NCBI RefSeq assembly: GCF_014640675.1
Contig: NZ_BMHK01000010.1
Coordinates: 62,001 to 126,000, forward strand
From: Novosphingobium endophyticum
Lineage (GTDB): Bacteria > Pseudomonadota > Alphaproteobacteria > Sphingomonadales > Sphingomonadaceae
Length of the DNA stretch: 64,000 nucleotides
Direction of reading: 5' to 3'
Shown piece after piece: positions 51,917-60,558 of the stretch. Both the position numbers and the translations under genes were made by a program. The notes beneath the pieces were generated by a model, which was not told where the DNA came from, did no database searches, and saw nothing but the letters and a program-made list of their open reading frames with translations. How positions within the stretch are numbered: position 1 is the first letter of the stretch; each line of letters opens with the position of its first letter.

Positions 51917-52228
51917 TCAGGCGATCTCGACATCAAGCAACGGCGCAAATTGTTGCGCACCGTCGAAATCGGATTCGTCAACACCGCCCGCCGCGCTTGC
52001 ACGCGGGAGTGTAACCTTAATCGCCACGGCAGGTTTGTAGACGTAGATACTCACGTGCTCAAAGGGGACGCCATAAATCTCCGCGATCATCCGCTCATTG
52101 ATCGCTCCGGAACGAATGACCAGCTCCAGATCTTCAAGCGTGCTAAAGGGAATATCGAAGGTCAGCCAGCTCGCCCCGGCATTGCGACACTTCAGGCCCG
52201 GCGCCAAGTCCCCAAGTCGAATCGGCAT
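51917..52228 (-). CDS. DUF4387 family protein
   Basis: A 103-residue protein. CRNAGASWLTFDIPF, VSIYVYKPAVAIKVTLPR and the C-terminal DFDGAQQFAPLLDVEIA are clear marks of DUF4387. This small family is nearly always next to an AtuA-like gene, sometimes fused, as here directly upstream. Its biochemical function is unknown, but the fixed pairing suggests a two-subunit enzyme. The ATG at 52228 is preferred; a TTG at 52237 would give a four-base overlap with the AtuA stop and has a poorer ribosome spacing. Confidence 0.88.
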   Translation of the reverse strand: MPIRLGDLAPGLKCRNAGASWLTFDIPFSTLEDLELVIRSGAINERMIAEIYGVPFEHVSIYVYKPAVAIKVTLPRASAAGGVDESDFDGAQQFAPLLDVEIA

Positions 52229-52233
52229 GTCTT

Positions 52234-53595
52234 TCAAATCTCCACAATCTCGAGCTTGAACGGCTGGCGTTCATCGTCGACCTCCAGCAGGTGCCATGCA
52301 CTCCACTCGAACACGGGACCAAGGCGCAGCAGGTTTGGCGAGAAAGGTGCCGCAAAATTGCCGCCCGCCGGGATGCCGACGACGGGTTCGAGCTTGGCAC
52401 CGGAGGAGAGACAACGCTGCAGTAGCGTCTCTGATTGCGCCTCGGTCCGCGCGACGACGTCGATCAGCAATCCAACCTCGTGGATCGGCGCGTCACGCAT
52501 CGGCTCCCGGTCGCCCATCACCGCGTTTCGCCCATACACACGAAACGTCAGAGAATATTCGTCCTGCGAGATGCCAACGCTGTGGGCTCCGCGGTTCGTA
52601 AGATCGCGCAGTCGATCCAGAAAGTCGTCGAGGGCCGCCAACAGGCGTGGATCGCGAATGCCCACGATGCTGGAGCAGCGATAGCCGACAATGCGCGCGC
52701 CTTCGAGCTTCACCGTCGGACGTGGCGCCGGTGTGAACTGGCTGCCGGTCACCCGCACCCGCCGCTCGTCCAATTGCTCGAAGTTGGCGAACTGGGTCGA
52801 GATCGCGCCTGAAGGCTGATGAATCGACCAGGGGTCGGGATTTTCGTACATGGTGAGGGCCGATACGCTTTTCACCGTACAGACGGAGCCAATCTTCGTT
52901 GGCTCGATAATGAAGCCATCATCGGTGACTGTCGCCAGCACCGGGCTGCCGCCGCCGACATCGGTCGTCGCTAAGCTGCCCTTGTCGATGCTGCGTGCCG
53001 CATGCCACGCAACTCCCGGCGGAATGCCGGCGCGCAACGCGACGCAGGCGAATATTGCCGGGTCGGTGGCGCGTCCCGCCAGTATAACGTCAGCGCCCGC
53101 CTCCAGTGCGTCCATGAATGGAGCTGCGCCCGCCATGGCCACGATATGCGCGCTTTGGTCAACCCGCTCCGCCGTCAGGTGCGAGAAATTGCCAAGCGGA
53201 CGGACGTCGCCACGATCAAGCGCGGATTTGACGCTTTCCTTGCTCTGGTCGGAATGGATAATCGCCATGCGGAAGTTCAGGCCGGCTTCACGGGCAACAT
53301 CCTTCATGATCGCACAGGTTTCTTCGAGGTGCGGCGCCGCACCTGCCACCCCGCAGCTGCCAAAAATGAGCGGGATGTTCAGCTTGCGCGCGCCGCGCAA
53401 CATGATGTCCATATCGCGCCGGACACTTGAAGCCGGTTTGATACTCCTGCCGCCGCCCAATGGGCCCGGACCATAGTCGGACGTGCCCGCGTCGCACCCG
53501 ATCATATGCGGCATTCGCGCAAGCCCCGCCTCGAATCCGCGGTACGAAAAGCCGTTCCCGACCATACCGTTTGCAAGTAGCCGCACTTCAGTCAC
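52234..53595 (-). CDS. AtuA-like acyclic terpene utilisation family protein (DUF1446)
   Basis: A 453-residue protein. LLANGMVGNGF at the start, HMIGCDAGTSDYGPGPLGGG, PLIFGSCGVAGAAPHL, GADVILAGRATDPAIFA and TTDVGGGSPVLATV are segments of the AtuA/DUF1446 family. AtuA of Pseudomonas belongs to the citronellol/geraniol pathway but its reaction is not settled. The gene starts at GTG 53595 with GGGA eight bases upstream, first in an operon with DUF4387, a hydratase and a hydrolase. The setting points to a CoA-ester step in branched or cyclic acid breakdown. Confidence 0.9.
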   Translation of the reverse strand: MTEVRLLANGMVGNGFSYRGFEAGLARMPHMIGCDAGTSDYGPGPLGGGRSIKPASSVRRDMDIMLRGARKLNIPLIFGSCGVAGAAPHLEETCAIMKDVAREAGLNFRMAIIHSDQSKESVKSALDRGDVRPLGNFSHLTAERVDQSAHIVAMAGAAPFMDALEAGADVILAGRATDPAIFACVALRAGIPPGVAWHAARSIDKGSLATTDVGGGSPVLATVTDDGFIIEPTKIGSVCTVKSVSALTMYENPDPWSIHQPSGAISTQFANFEQLDERRVRVTGSQFTPAPRPTVKLEGARIVGYRCSSIVGIRDPRLLAALDDFLDRLRDLTNRGAHSVGISQDEYSLTFRVYGRNAVMGDREPMRDAPIHEVGLLIDVVARTEAQSETLLQRCLSSGAKLEPVVGIPAGGNFAAPFSPNLLRLGPVFEWSAWHLLEVDDERQPFKLEIVEI

Positions 53596-53659
53596 TCGCG
53601 AGTTCCCTTTATCGTCGCCATTGCATTTTCCATCCCGAGTCTCATAGTAGGGAATTCAT

Positions 53660-53681
53660 CTGGTGCAAACCAGTTTCATCA
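53660..53681. promoter_or_regulatory. Putative operator between AtuA-like and hydratase genes
   Basis: CTGGT-GCAA-ACCAG is a perfect inverted repeat (53660-53673), and the longer GGTGCAAACCAGTTTCATCA lines up with GATGAAACCATTTTCATCA at 47021. It lies about midway in the 191-bp divergent region of two catabolic operons. Confidence 0.5.
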
Positions 53682-53786
53682 TTTAGCATAAAGCGAAGGT
53701 GCGATGAGGTTGATTTTGGTTTCATCGCAAAGGGCCGAGGCGCCAAACCGCAGCAGCACTGTCGCAGCGTGAAGGGAGACGAGAGC

Positions 53787-54590
53787 ATGGACTACGGAAG
53801 TTACGAGGCACTGCGCATTGAGCGGCATGAACGGGTGTTGACCATCACCCTCGACAATCCGCCGATGAACGCGATCTCCCGTCCGATGCACGCAGAGTTG
53901 GCGCGCCTGTTCCAAGACATCAACCGCGATCCGGAGGTGGCGGTGGTTGTAATTACGGGCGCGGGAACAAGGGCTTTTTCTGCTGGCGGCGACATCCAGC
54001 GGATGCGGACCCGCATCGAAGAGGGCGCTCATCACGAATGGGTGGGCAGCATGCGGGAAGCCAAGGAGATCGTTTATGGTCTGCTTCGGCTCGAGCGACC
54101 GCTGATTGCACGGATCAACGGTCATGCCATGGGCCTGGGCGCCACTCTCGCAGTGCTTTCCGACTTCGGGTTCATGCTCGATTCGGCGAAAATTGCCGAC
54201 ACCCACGTCAAGGTCGGCCTCACCGCCGGTGACGGCGGCGCACTCATGTGGCCAATCCTGATCGGCTTTGCTCGGGCGCGACATTATCTGATGACCGGCG
54301 ATGCGATGACCGGAAAAGAGGCCGCCGAAATGGGCCTCATCCACGACAGCGCGCCCACGGTCGAGGCGCTTGACGCCAAGGTGGATGCCCTGGTGAACCG
54401 GCTCCTGGACAGCGCGCCTGCCGCGATCAATGGGACCAAGGCATCAATCAACCTGCTGCTGCGGAAGATGCTGGAAGGCGTGATCGAGGCCCATCTCGGC
54501 TTCGAGACCCAGACCTATCTGAGCAAGGACCATTACCGCGCAGCCGTAGCCTTCACCGAGAAGGACACCCCAAAGTTTGAGGGCAACTGA
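53787..54590 (+). CDS. Enoyl-CoA hydratase/isomerase family protein
   Basis: A 267-residue crotonase-family protein. DNPPMNAISRPMHAEL and the oxyanion segment GAGTRAFSAGGDIQRM are present. INGHAMGLGATLAVLSDF is the second oxyanion element, and HVKVGLTAGDGGALMWPILIG places Asp and Gly at the site where many hydratases have Glu. Both hydratase and isomerase activity are possible. GGGAGACGAGAGC leads to the ATG at 53787; upstream the frame is open without family character. It starts the operon with thiolase, CoA-transferase and SDR. Confidence 0.88.
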   Translation: MDYGSYEALRIERHERVLTITLDNPPMNAISRPMHAELARLFQDINRDPEVAVVVITGAGTRAFSAGGDIQRMRTRIEEGAHHEWVGSMREAKEIVYGLLRLERPLIARINGHAMGLGATLAVLSDFGFMLDSAKIADTHVKVGLTAGDGGALMWPILIGFARARHYLMTGDAMTGKEAAEMGLIHDSAPTVEALDAKVDALVNRLLDSAPAAINGTKASINLLLRKMLEGVIEAHLGFETQTYLSKDHYRAAVAFTEKDTPKFEGN

Positions 54591-54616
54591 CCCCCTGCAC
54601 TGCATCAGGAGCGAAC

Positions 54617-55813
54617 ATGAGACGTGCCGCTATAGTTTCCCCGTTGCGAACCCCTGTGGGGCGCTTTCTCGGCGGACTCTCCCCCCTACTCGCAGAGCGT
54701 CTTGCCGCGCACATTATCGCGGCAGTTGTCGAACGCAGCAAAATCGATCCTGGACAGATCGACGACGTCGTCTTCGCACAGAGCTACGCCAATTCCGAAG
54801 CGCCTTGCATTGGGCGCTGGGCAGCGTTGGCTGCCGGGCTTCCGATCGAAGTTCCGGGCTCGCAGGTGGATCGGCGCTGCGGAGGTGGCCTACAGGCCAT
54901 CGCCAATGCCGCGATGATGGTCCAGACCGGAGTTGCCGACGTGGTGCTCGCAGGCGGCGTCGAGAGCATGTCGAACATCGAATATTACACGACTTCGATG
55001 CGGCAGGGCGCGCGCGCGGGGACAGTGCAGCTTTACGATCGCCTCGATCGCGGCCGCGAACGATCCCAACCAGCGGAGCGGTTCGGGGTCATCAGCGGCA
55101 TGATCGAAACCGCCGAAAACCTCGCGAATGACTATGGCATCACGCGTGAGATGGCTGATGCTTTCGCCGCCACCAGCCAGCAGCGGGCGACGGCTGCCTG
55201 GGCCGATGGGCGGTTCTCCGAGGAGGTCGTACCCGTGCCTGTGCCGCAGAAGCGCGGCGACCCGATCATTATCGATCGCGATGAAGGTGTGCGCAGTGAA
55301 ACGACCGTCGAAAGCCTCGCGGCACTGCGACCGCTCATGAAGGGCGGCACAGTGACTGCGGGGAACAGCAGTCAGCAGAATGATGCGGCCGCTGCGTGCC
55401 TGATCGTGGGCGAGGACAAGCTTGATTCGCTGGGCCTTGAACCGCTGGGTTACCTGGTGGGCTGGGCCGCGGCGGGCTGCGATCCGTCAAGGATGGGAAT
55501 CGGGCCGGTGCCGGCCGTTGCGAAACTCTTCAACCGGATTGGCTTCGACTGGGACCGGATCGACCTTGTCGAAATCAACGAAGCGTTCGCAGTCCAGGTG
55601 CTGGCAGTGTTGAAAGGCTGGCAGTTTGACGATCTGTCCAAAATCAACGTCAACGGTTCAGGCATATCGCTCGGCCACCCCATCGGCGCCACCGGTGTCC
55701 GCATGATGACGACCATGCTTTATGAAATGCGCAGGCGCGGGGCGCGCTACGGTCTGGAGACAATGTGCATCGGCGGCGGTCAGGGTATCGCAGCGGTATT
55801 CGAAGCTCCATGA
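54617..55813 (+). CDS. Thiolase (acetyl-CoA acyltransferase)
   Basis: A 398-residue thiolase with all catalytic residues: Cys88 in DRRCGGGLQAI, His354 in GHPIGATGVR and Cys384 in MCIGGGQGIA, plus EINEAFAVQ. It cleaves a 3-oxoacyl-CoA with CoA, giving acetyl-CoA or propionyl-CoA and a shortened acyl-CoA. AGGAG stands five bases ahead of the ATG. Its TGA overlaps the start of the CoA-transferase gene. It would end each round of beta-oxidation together with the island's dehydrogenase, MaoC and SDR genes. Confidence 0.94.
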   Translation: MRRAAIVSPLRTPVGRFLGGLSPLLAERLAAHIIAAVVERSKIDPGQIDDVVFAQSYANSEAPCIGRWAALAAGLPIEVPGSQVDRRCGGGLQAIANAAMMVQTGVADVVLAGGVESMSNIEYYTTSMRQGARAGTVQLYDRLDRGRERSQPAERFGVISGMIETAENLANDYGITREMADAFAATSQQRATAAWADGRFSEEVVPVPVPQKRGDPIIIDRDEGVRSETTVESLAALRPLMKGGTVTAGNSSQQNDAAAACLIVGEDKLDSLGLEPLGYLVGWAAAGCDPSRMGIGPVPAVAKLFNRIGFDWDRIDLVEINEAFAVQVLAVLKGWQFDDLSKINVNGSGISLGHPIGATGVRMMTTMLYEMRRRGARYGLETMCIGGGQGIAAVFEAP

Positions 55814-57045
55814 TCGAACCGCTGCTCGATCTGTTCAGGCCTGGCCGCACGATATACCTGCCCGGAGCGTCCGGCGAGTCACTCGCTCTTATCGACGCGC
55901 TAAAGGCCGACCCGGGACGCATGCGGGGCGTCAACCTGGTGAGTTGCCTGCTCCCTGGCATGAACAGCTTCGATTACGCTGCGCTCGATGACGAAGCCCG
56001 GGTGACGACCTTCCTACTGCCCCCTGCCCTTCGAGGCTCTTTCGAGGCAGGGCGGGTGAGCACGATACCCATGTCCTACAGTGCCATTGCTCGCCAGTTG
56101 GCGAGCGGACCGCAACTCGACGTCGCGATCGCCCATGTCGCGCCACCTTGCGCGGATGGGCGAGCGTCGCTGGGAATCGCCGCCGATTTCACTTCGATCG
56201 CCTGGGACAACGCACGCGTGCGTGTCGCCCTCGTCAACCCGGATATGCCAGATATTGCCGGACCGAAGATCGATCTTGCCGATGCTGACCTCGTCGTCGA
56301 GATGGCGGGACCTGTCATTCAGGCTGCAGCGGCAACCGACAATCAGCATCAGGACTCTATCGCGCAGATTGCTGCGGAGTATGTCCCCGACGGCGCTACT
56401 ATTCAGGTCGGTATTGGTGGAACGCCCGGCGCAATCTGGCAGCGATTGTCCTCACATCGAAATCTTCAGCTCCAGTCAGGCATGGCCACCGATGGCGTCA
56501 GGCTACTTGAAGAATCGGGCGCCTTGGCCCCCGACCTTCAGCATGTTGCCGGCATCGCCTATGGATCGCGCACTTTCTACGAATGGTTGTCCGCCAGCGG
56601 CCGGATAACGCTTGCACCTACTTCGATCACGCATCACCTTCCGCGCCTGGCCTCATTCGAGCGTTTCACTGCGATCAACTCGGCGATCGAGGTCGATCTC
56701 CTCGGCCAGGCCAATCTTGAATGGCAGGGCGGGCGACTCTCGAGCGGCGTTGGCGGGGCACCGGATTTCGCGCGGGCCGCGCAGTTGTCGGCCGGCGGCC
56801 GCTCGTTGATCCTGCTCCCCGCCACGGCGAAGGGCGGAACGATCTCGCGTATCGTGCCCCGGCTTCGGACGCCAACCGTATCGTTGCCTCGATCGGAGGT
56901 TGAACTTGTGATTACCGAGCATGGCGCCGCCGATCTGCGCGGCCTGGCGATCGACGATCGCGCGGCCGCACTGATCTCCATCGCCGCGCCGGAATGGCGC
57001 GCCATGCTGGATGCGGAATGGTCCGCAATTCGAAATGACATGTGA
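55810..57045 (+). CDS. Acetyl-CoA hydrolase/transferase family protein (4-hydroxybutyrate CoA-transferase-like)
   Basis: A 411-residue single-chain CoA-transferase. GIGGTPGAIWQ and TAINSAIEVDLLGQANLE are family segments; Glu294 in AIEVDL is the likely residue that carries the CoA thioester. The C-terminal region VVGG-type loop reads LVITEHGAADLRGLAIDDRA, also typical. The N-terminal third is less conserved. It could move CoA between acetate and a pathway acid or hydrolyse an acyl-CoA. ATG 55810 overlaps the thiolase stop by four bases. Confidence 0.88.
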   Translation: MIEPLLDLFRPGRTIYLPGASGESLALIDALKADPGRMRGVNLVSCLLPGMNSFDYAALDDEARVTTFLLPPALRGSFEAGRVSTIPMSYSAIARQLASGPQLDVAIAHVAPPCADGRASLGIAADFTSIAWDNARVRVALVNPDMPDIAGPKIDLADADLVVEMAGPVIQAAAATDNQHQDSIAQIAAEYVPDGATIQVGIGGTPGAIWQRLSSHRNLQLQSGMATDGVRLLEESGALAPDLQHVAGIAYGSRTFYEWLSASGRITLAPTSITHHLPRLASFERFTAINSAIEVDLLGQANLEWQGGRLSSGVGGAPDFARAAQLSAGGRSLILLPATAKGGTISRIVPRLRTPTVSLPRSEVELVITEHGAADLRGLAIDDRAAALISIAAPEWRAMLDAEWSAIRNDM

Positions 57046-57065
57046 TCAACGAAAGGAACACCAGG

Positions 57066-57986
57066 ATGACACAAGCGAAAATGCTTGAGGGCAAAGTGAT
57101 CGCTGTTACCGGCGGCGGCCGGGGAATTGGCCGGGAAATCGCTCTGCTATGTGCGCGCGAAGGGGCGGCCGTGGTCGTCAACGACTTTGGCGGCTCGTTG
57201 AGCGGCGATGGCGGCGACGCCGGCCCGGCCGGCGATGTGTGCGCCCAGATCACAAGCGCTTGCGGCCAGGCAGTGGCAAACCTCGCCAGCGTAGCTGATC
57301 CGGATGGCGCGGCCTCGATAGTCCAGTCAGCGCTCGACGCGTTCGGTCGCATCGACGGTGTCGTGAACAATGCCGGCGTTTCGCGCGACCGGATCTTCCA
57401 CAAGATGAGCGCCGACGATTGGCAAGCGGTCGTCGATGTGCACCTGGACGGCAGCTACCATCTCGCCCGGGCCGCGGCGCCCCACTTTCGCGCGCAGGGC
57501 AGCGGCGCGTTCGTTCACATGACATCCACGTCGGGACTGATCGGTAATGTCGGGCAAGCCAACTATGCCGCCGCAAAAATGGGGATTGTCGGACTATCGA
57601 CCTCGATCGCGCTCGACATGCGTAGTTTCGGCGTGAGGTCGAACTGCGTTGCACCATTCGCCTGGAGCCGAATGACCGAGAGCATTCCCGCCGAAACCGA
57701 AGATCAAAAACAGCGGGTGGAACGGCTCAAGACCATGACGCCCGACAAGGTCGCACCGATGGTTGCCTTTCTCTGCTCGGACGCTGCTGACGAGGTGAAC
57801 GGCCAGATATTCTGCGTGCGCAAGAATGAGATTTTCCTTTTCTCACTCCCCCGCCCGATCCGCTCGCTGCATCGGTCGGATGGCTGGACGGTCGGTTCCC
57901 TCGCCGACGAGCTACTCCCGGCCATCCGCCCGAGCCTTATTCCTCTGCAAGTCTCAAGCGATATCTTCGCTTGGGACCCGGTCTGA
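57066..57986 (+). CDS. SDR-family oxidoreductase, MFE-2-like
   Basis: A 306-residue short-chain dehydrogenase with TGGGRGIG (residues 17-24), NNAG and catalytic YAAAK. The VNDFGGSLSGDGGDAG insert after beta-2 and the C-terminal tail (NGQIFCVRKNEIFLFSLPRP) mark the MFE-2-type 3-hydroxyacyl-CoA dehydrogenase group; the gene at 6919 is a distant relative. It probably oxidises the (R)-3-hydroxyacyl-CoA formed by the MaoC hydratase. AAAGGA is eight bases upstream of ATG 57066, which is preferred to GTG 57042. Confidence 0.9.
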   Translation: MTQAKMLEGKVIAVTGGGRGIGREIALLCAREGAAVVVNDFGGSLSGDGGDAGPAGDVCAQITSACGQAVANLASVADPDGAASIVQSALDAFGRIDGVVNNAGVSRDRIFHKMSADDWQAVVDVHLDGSYHLARAAAPHFRAQGSGAFVHMTSTSGLIGNVGQANYAAAKMGIVGLSTSIALDMRSFGVRSNCVAPFAWSRMTESIPAETEDQKQRVERLKTMTPDKVAPMVAFLCSDAADEVNGQIFCVRKNEIFLFSLPRPIRSLHRSDGWTVGSLADELLPAIRPSLIPLQVSSDIFAWDPV

Positions 57987-58140
57987 GCGTCATTCAGTGG
58001 GCCGCGCAGAAATACATCATTGCGAACAACTCGTCCTATGGCTTAGGACGCTCTGATGCTGTTCCGCGGCTCACGCAGTTGGTTATGCGATTTGGCATTC
58101 TCATTCGTGGGCCACATGGGCGAAAATTCAAGGCAGATTG

Positions 58141-58956
58141 ATGTCTGACGTAAAAACGACTGTTCGCACTTTACGGGTCTTCGAGGTGTTCGCCGACACC
58201 AAACACCCCCTGACACTTTCCGAGCTTGCGTCGAAGATTCGGGTACCAGCGTCGAGTTGTCTACTGATAATTCGCACATTGCTGAACCAGGGTTATTTGT
58301 TCGAAGAAGGTCGCAATCTCTATTATCCGACCGGTCGGATGCGTGAGATCTGCAACATGATCGGCGAACAAGATTTTGTAGCGATGCGGCTGAACTCCGA
58401 TATCGAAAAGCTGCGCGATGAAACCTCTGAAACTGTTACCTTGGCAAAAAGGCAGGGCGCCAACCTGATCTATCTCAGTGTCGCCGAATCGAGTCAGCCG
58501 GTGCGAGCCACGGTGCGCGTCGGCAGAATCCGCCCGCTTCACGCGACCGCCACGGGCAAGGCGCTACTGAGCCTCCTGAATCCCGAGGAGATCGATGCCT
58601 TGCTGATGCAGGCGCCTCTCGAAAAGAACACGCGCAGGACGATCACCTCCCGCAGCAAGCTCGTGCGGGAGATTGAGACGTCGAGCGAATTGGGCTGGTT
58701 CTTCGGCTTCGGCGAATCCTATCCCGATCTTGCCGCTGTCTCCGTCCCGCTTTTGATCGACAATTCAGCCTATGCCGTCACCATCATGGGTCCAAGCCAG
58801 CGAATTGAGCCCAATGCGGCCAAACTGGCGGAACGCTTGTTGCCGCTTGTCAAAAAATATTCGAGCCGTTCGCTCCCTGCATCCGCGACGACCGCCAAGC
58901 CGCGCGCTCGAAAGGCGACAACTACGCCGTCCAGGAAGTCTGCTCCGGCGAAATGA
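58141..58956 (+). CDS. IclR-family transcriptional regulator
   Basis: A 271-residue regulator. The N-terminal winged helix-turn-helix is at about residues 7-65 (TLRVFEVFADTKHPLTLSELASKI... then SSCLLIIRTLLNQGYLFEE). The IclR effector domain spans about 80-245, with RPLHATATGKALLS and ELGWFFGFGES. A Lys/Arg/Ala-rich tail of about 25 residues is added at the C-terminus and may bind DNA. The gene stands at the centre of the catabolic island. TGAAAC-type palindromes in the divergent promoters are the kind of site this family binds, so it is the best candidate regulator. AAGG precedes ATG 58141. Confidence 0.93.
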   Translation: MSDVKTTVRTLRVFEVFADTKHPLTLSELASKIRVPASSCLLIIRTLLNQGYLFEEGRNLYYPTGRMREICNMIGEQDFVAMRLNSDIEKLRDETSETVTLAKRQGANLIYLSVAESSQPVRATVRVGRIRPLHATATGKALLSLLNPEEIDALLMQAPLEKNTRRTITSRSKLVREIETSSELGWFFGFGESYPDLAAVSVPLLIDNSAYAVTIMGPSQRIEPNAAKLAERLLPLVKKYSSRSLPASATTAKPRARKATTTPSRKSAPAK

Positions 58957-59047
58957 TGCGCTCTACGGGGCCGGGCCTGGGGCTACCGCGCCCCTTCGGC
59001 CCAAGCTGCCGGCGGTAAGATAAGGGTCCGGCCGGCGGCCGACTGGC

Positions 59048-60424
59048 TCACGCCGCCAGATACCGATCGATCATGCGATGGAGGTGCCGGCATCGCAGAT
59101 CCCCATACCGGCTGAACTGCAGGTCGCCATCGCCAAGCGCCCTCAACCCTTCCTGAACCGGTCCAAGGTTGGATTCGTCCTGCCCGTAGATGCCGGACAA
59201 ATAGTTGAGTTCCGTGGCAAGCGCCCAATCATCCTCTGGCCCGAGCAGCCGATATGGTGCGGGCGTCGGTTTAGGTTGCCCCTGGGGTGCGAGTTCGAAC
59301 AGCATAACTTCCATGAGCGTCCGCTCATGGTTCGTGCCGTCGGGCCGGAAGCGGTAACAAATCTTCTGCGCAAAGCCGCCCCACAAATGAAAGCTGGGAA
59401 AGAAGTCGTAGGCAATGCCGTCGATCATCTCAGCATCGGAGGCTTGATCGAAGTCGATACCCGTCTTGGACGCCACCAACTCGCGGGCTTGATCAGCGAC
59501 ATATTGGCGCGCGGTGATGCCGTCGAGAACCTCTCGCTGGGCGCCCGTGCCCGCGCGCGATCCCACCGTCGTCATCGCCTCGATCCTGCCGCGCTCATCC
59601 AGACCGGTTCCGGCAAGCACGCTGGCGACCGCGGTCGGCGAAAGAAAGCGGGTGACATGGTCGGAAAGCACGTCGTATTGCCCGCCCTCGCTCGACACGA
59701 ATGGCGCCGCCTGTGGGTGAGTGGCAAGCACATGATAGGATTCGAGGAAGGCCTCCGCACAGGCCTTCCAGTTCGCCGGCATGACCTTGCCGACGTGCGC
59801 AGATTTGTAACAATCTTGGATGCGCCACCGTTCGAAGTGCTTCGGAATCGGGGCGATCAGATCCAGCAGCGGTGCCGCGTCTGCGTCGAAATTAATGAAG
59901 ACGAAGCCGGCCCACGACTCGCAGCGGACCGGGAACAGGCCAAAGTCGGAATCGTCGACATGCAGAAAATCCCATTTGAACGGGTTGACCTTAAAGGAGC
60001 CATCGGTGTTCCAGGTAAGCCCGTGATAAGGGCAGCGCACCATGCCTCGGCAACCATTCTCCGTAACCAGCTTACGCCCGCGGTGGCGGCAGGCGTTTAG
60101 AAAGGCCCGGATCGATCCATCGGCTTGCCTAATGACGATCGCCGAGCGTCCGACCAGATCATAGACATAGGTATCGCCTGCGTCCGGCAGATCATCTTCA
60201 AGACAGGCGAACTGCCAGGTTTTGAGCCATACTTTTTCGACTTCGAGCTGAAAGAAGTCTGCCGAAGTGTAGCGCGACGCCGGAATCGGCCCGCAGCCCG
60301 CATCGGCGTGCGTAACTTCGCGAAAGATTTCGGGCACGGGGCGCGTGTCCCGATCCAGAATATCCTGATAGCTCTCAACCGGCTCGAAATTCCCCTGTTC
60401 GGTCTCAGCGGAAATGTTTGTCAT
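59048..60424 (-). CDS. Rieske non-heme iron oxygenase, alpha subunit
   Basis: A 458-residue ring-hydroxylating-type oxygenase. The Rieske cluster ligands are Cys112, His114, Cys131 and His134 (CRHRG and CPYHG). The mononuclear iron site has His231 and His236 in ESYHVLATH. At the position of the bridging Asp that links the two metal sites (Asp205 in naphthalene dioxygenase) there is Glu228, as reported for carnitine oxygenase CntA. No beta subunit, ferredoxin or reductase is encoded nearby, so electrons must come from elsewhere. It probably hydroxylates or demethylates a pathway substrate. AGGA precedes ATG 60424 by eight bases. Confidence 0.93.
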   Translation of the reverse strand: MTNISAETEQGNFEPVESYQDILDRDTRPVPEIFREVTHADAGCGPIPASRYTSADFFQLEVEKVWLKTWQFACLEDDLPDAGDTYVYDLVGRSAIVIRQADGSIRAFLNACRHRGRKLVTENGCRGMVRCPYHGLTWNTDGSFKVNPFKWDFLHVDDSDFGLFPVRCESWAGFVFINFDADAAPLLDLIAPIPKHFERWRIQDCYKSAHVGKVMPANWKACAEAFLESYHVLATHPQAAPFVSSEGGQYDVLSDHVTRFLSPTAVASVLAGTGLDERGRIEAMTTVGSRAGTGAQREVLDGITARQYVADQARELVASKTGIDFDQASDAEMIDGIAYDFFPSFHLWGGFAQKICYRFRPDGTNHERTLMEVMLFELAPQGQPKPTPAPYRLLGPEDDWALATELNYLSGIYGQDESNLGPVQEGLRALGDGDLQFSRYGDLRCRHLHRMIDRYLAA

Positions 60425-60558
60425 TATACGCATCCTATTGATGGGTGGGCTGGAGCGGCGGAGCGTCGCCATCTCGTGAAGCCGAATTCAACCCTATATA
60501 ATCTTTTTCTACCCATTGGAAGTCGCGTCAAACTTGCGTTGTGTCAGAGCCTTCCTGG

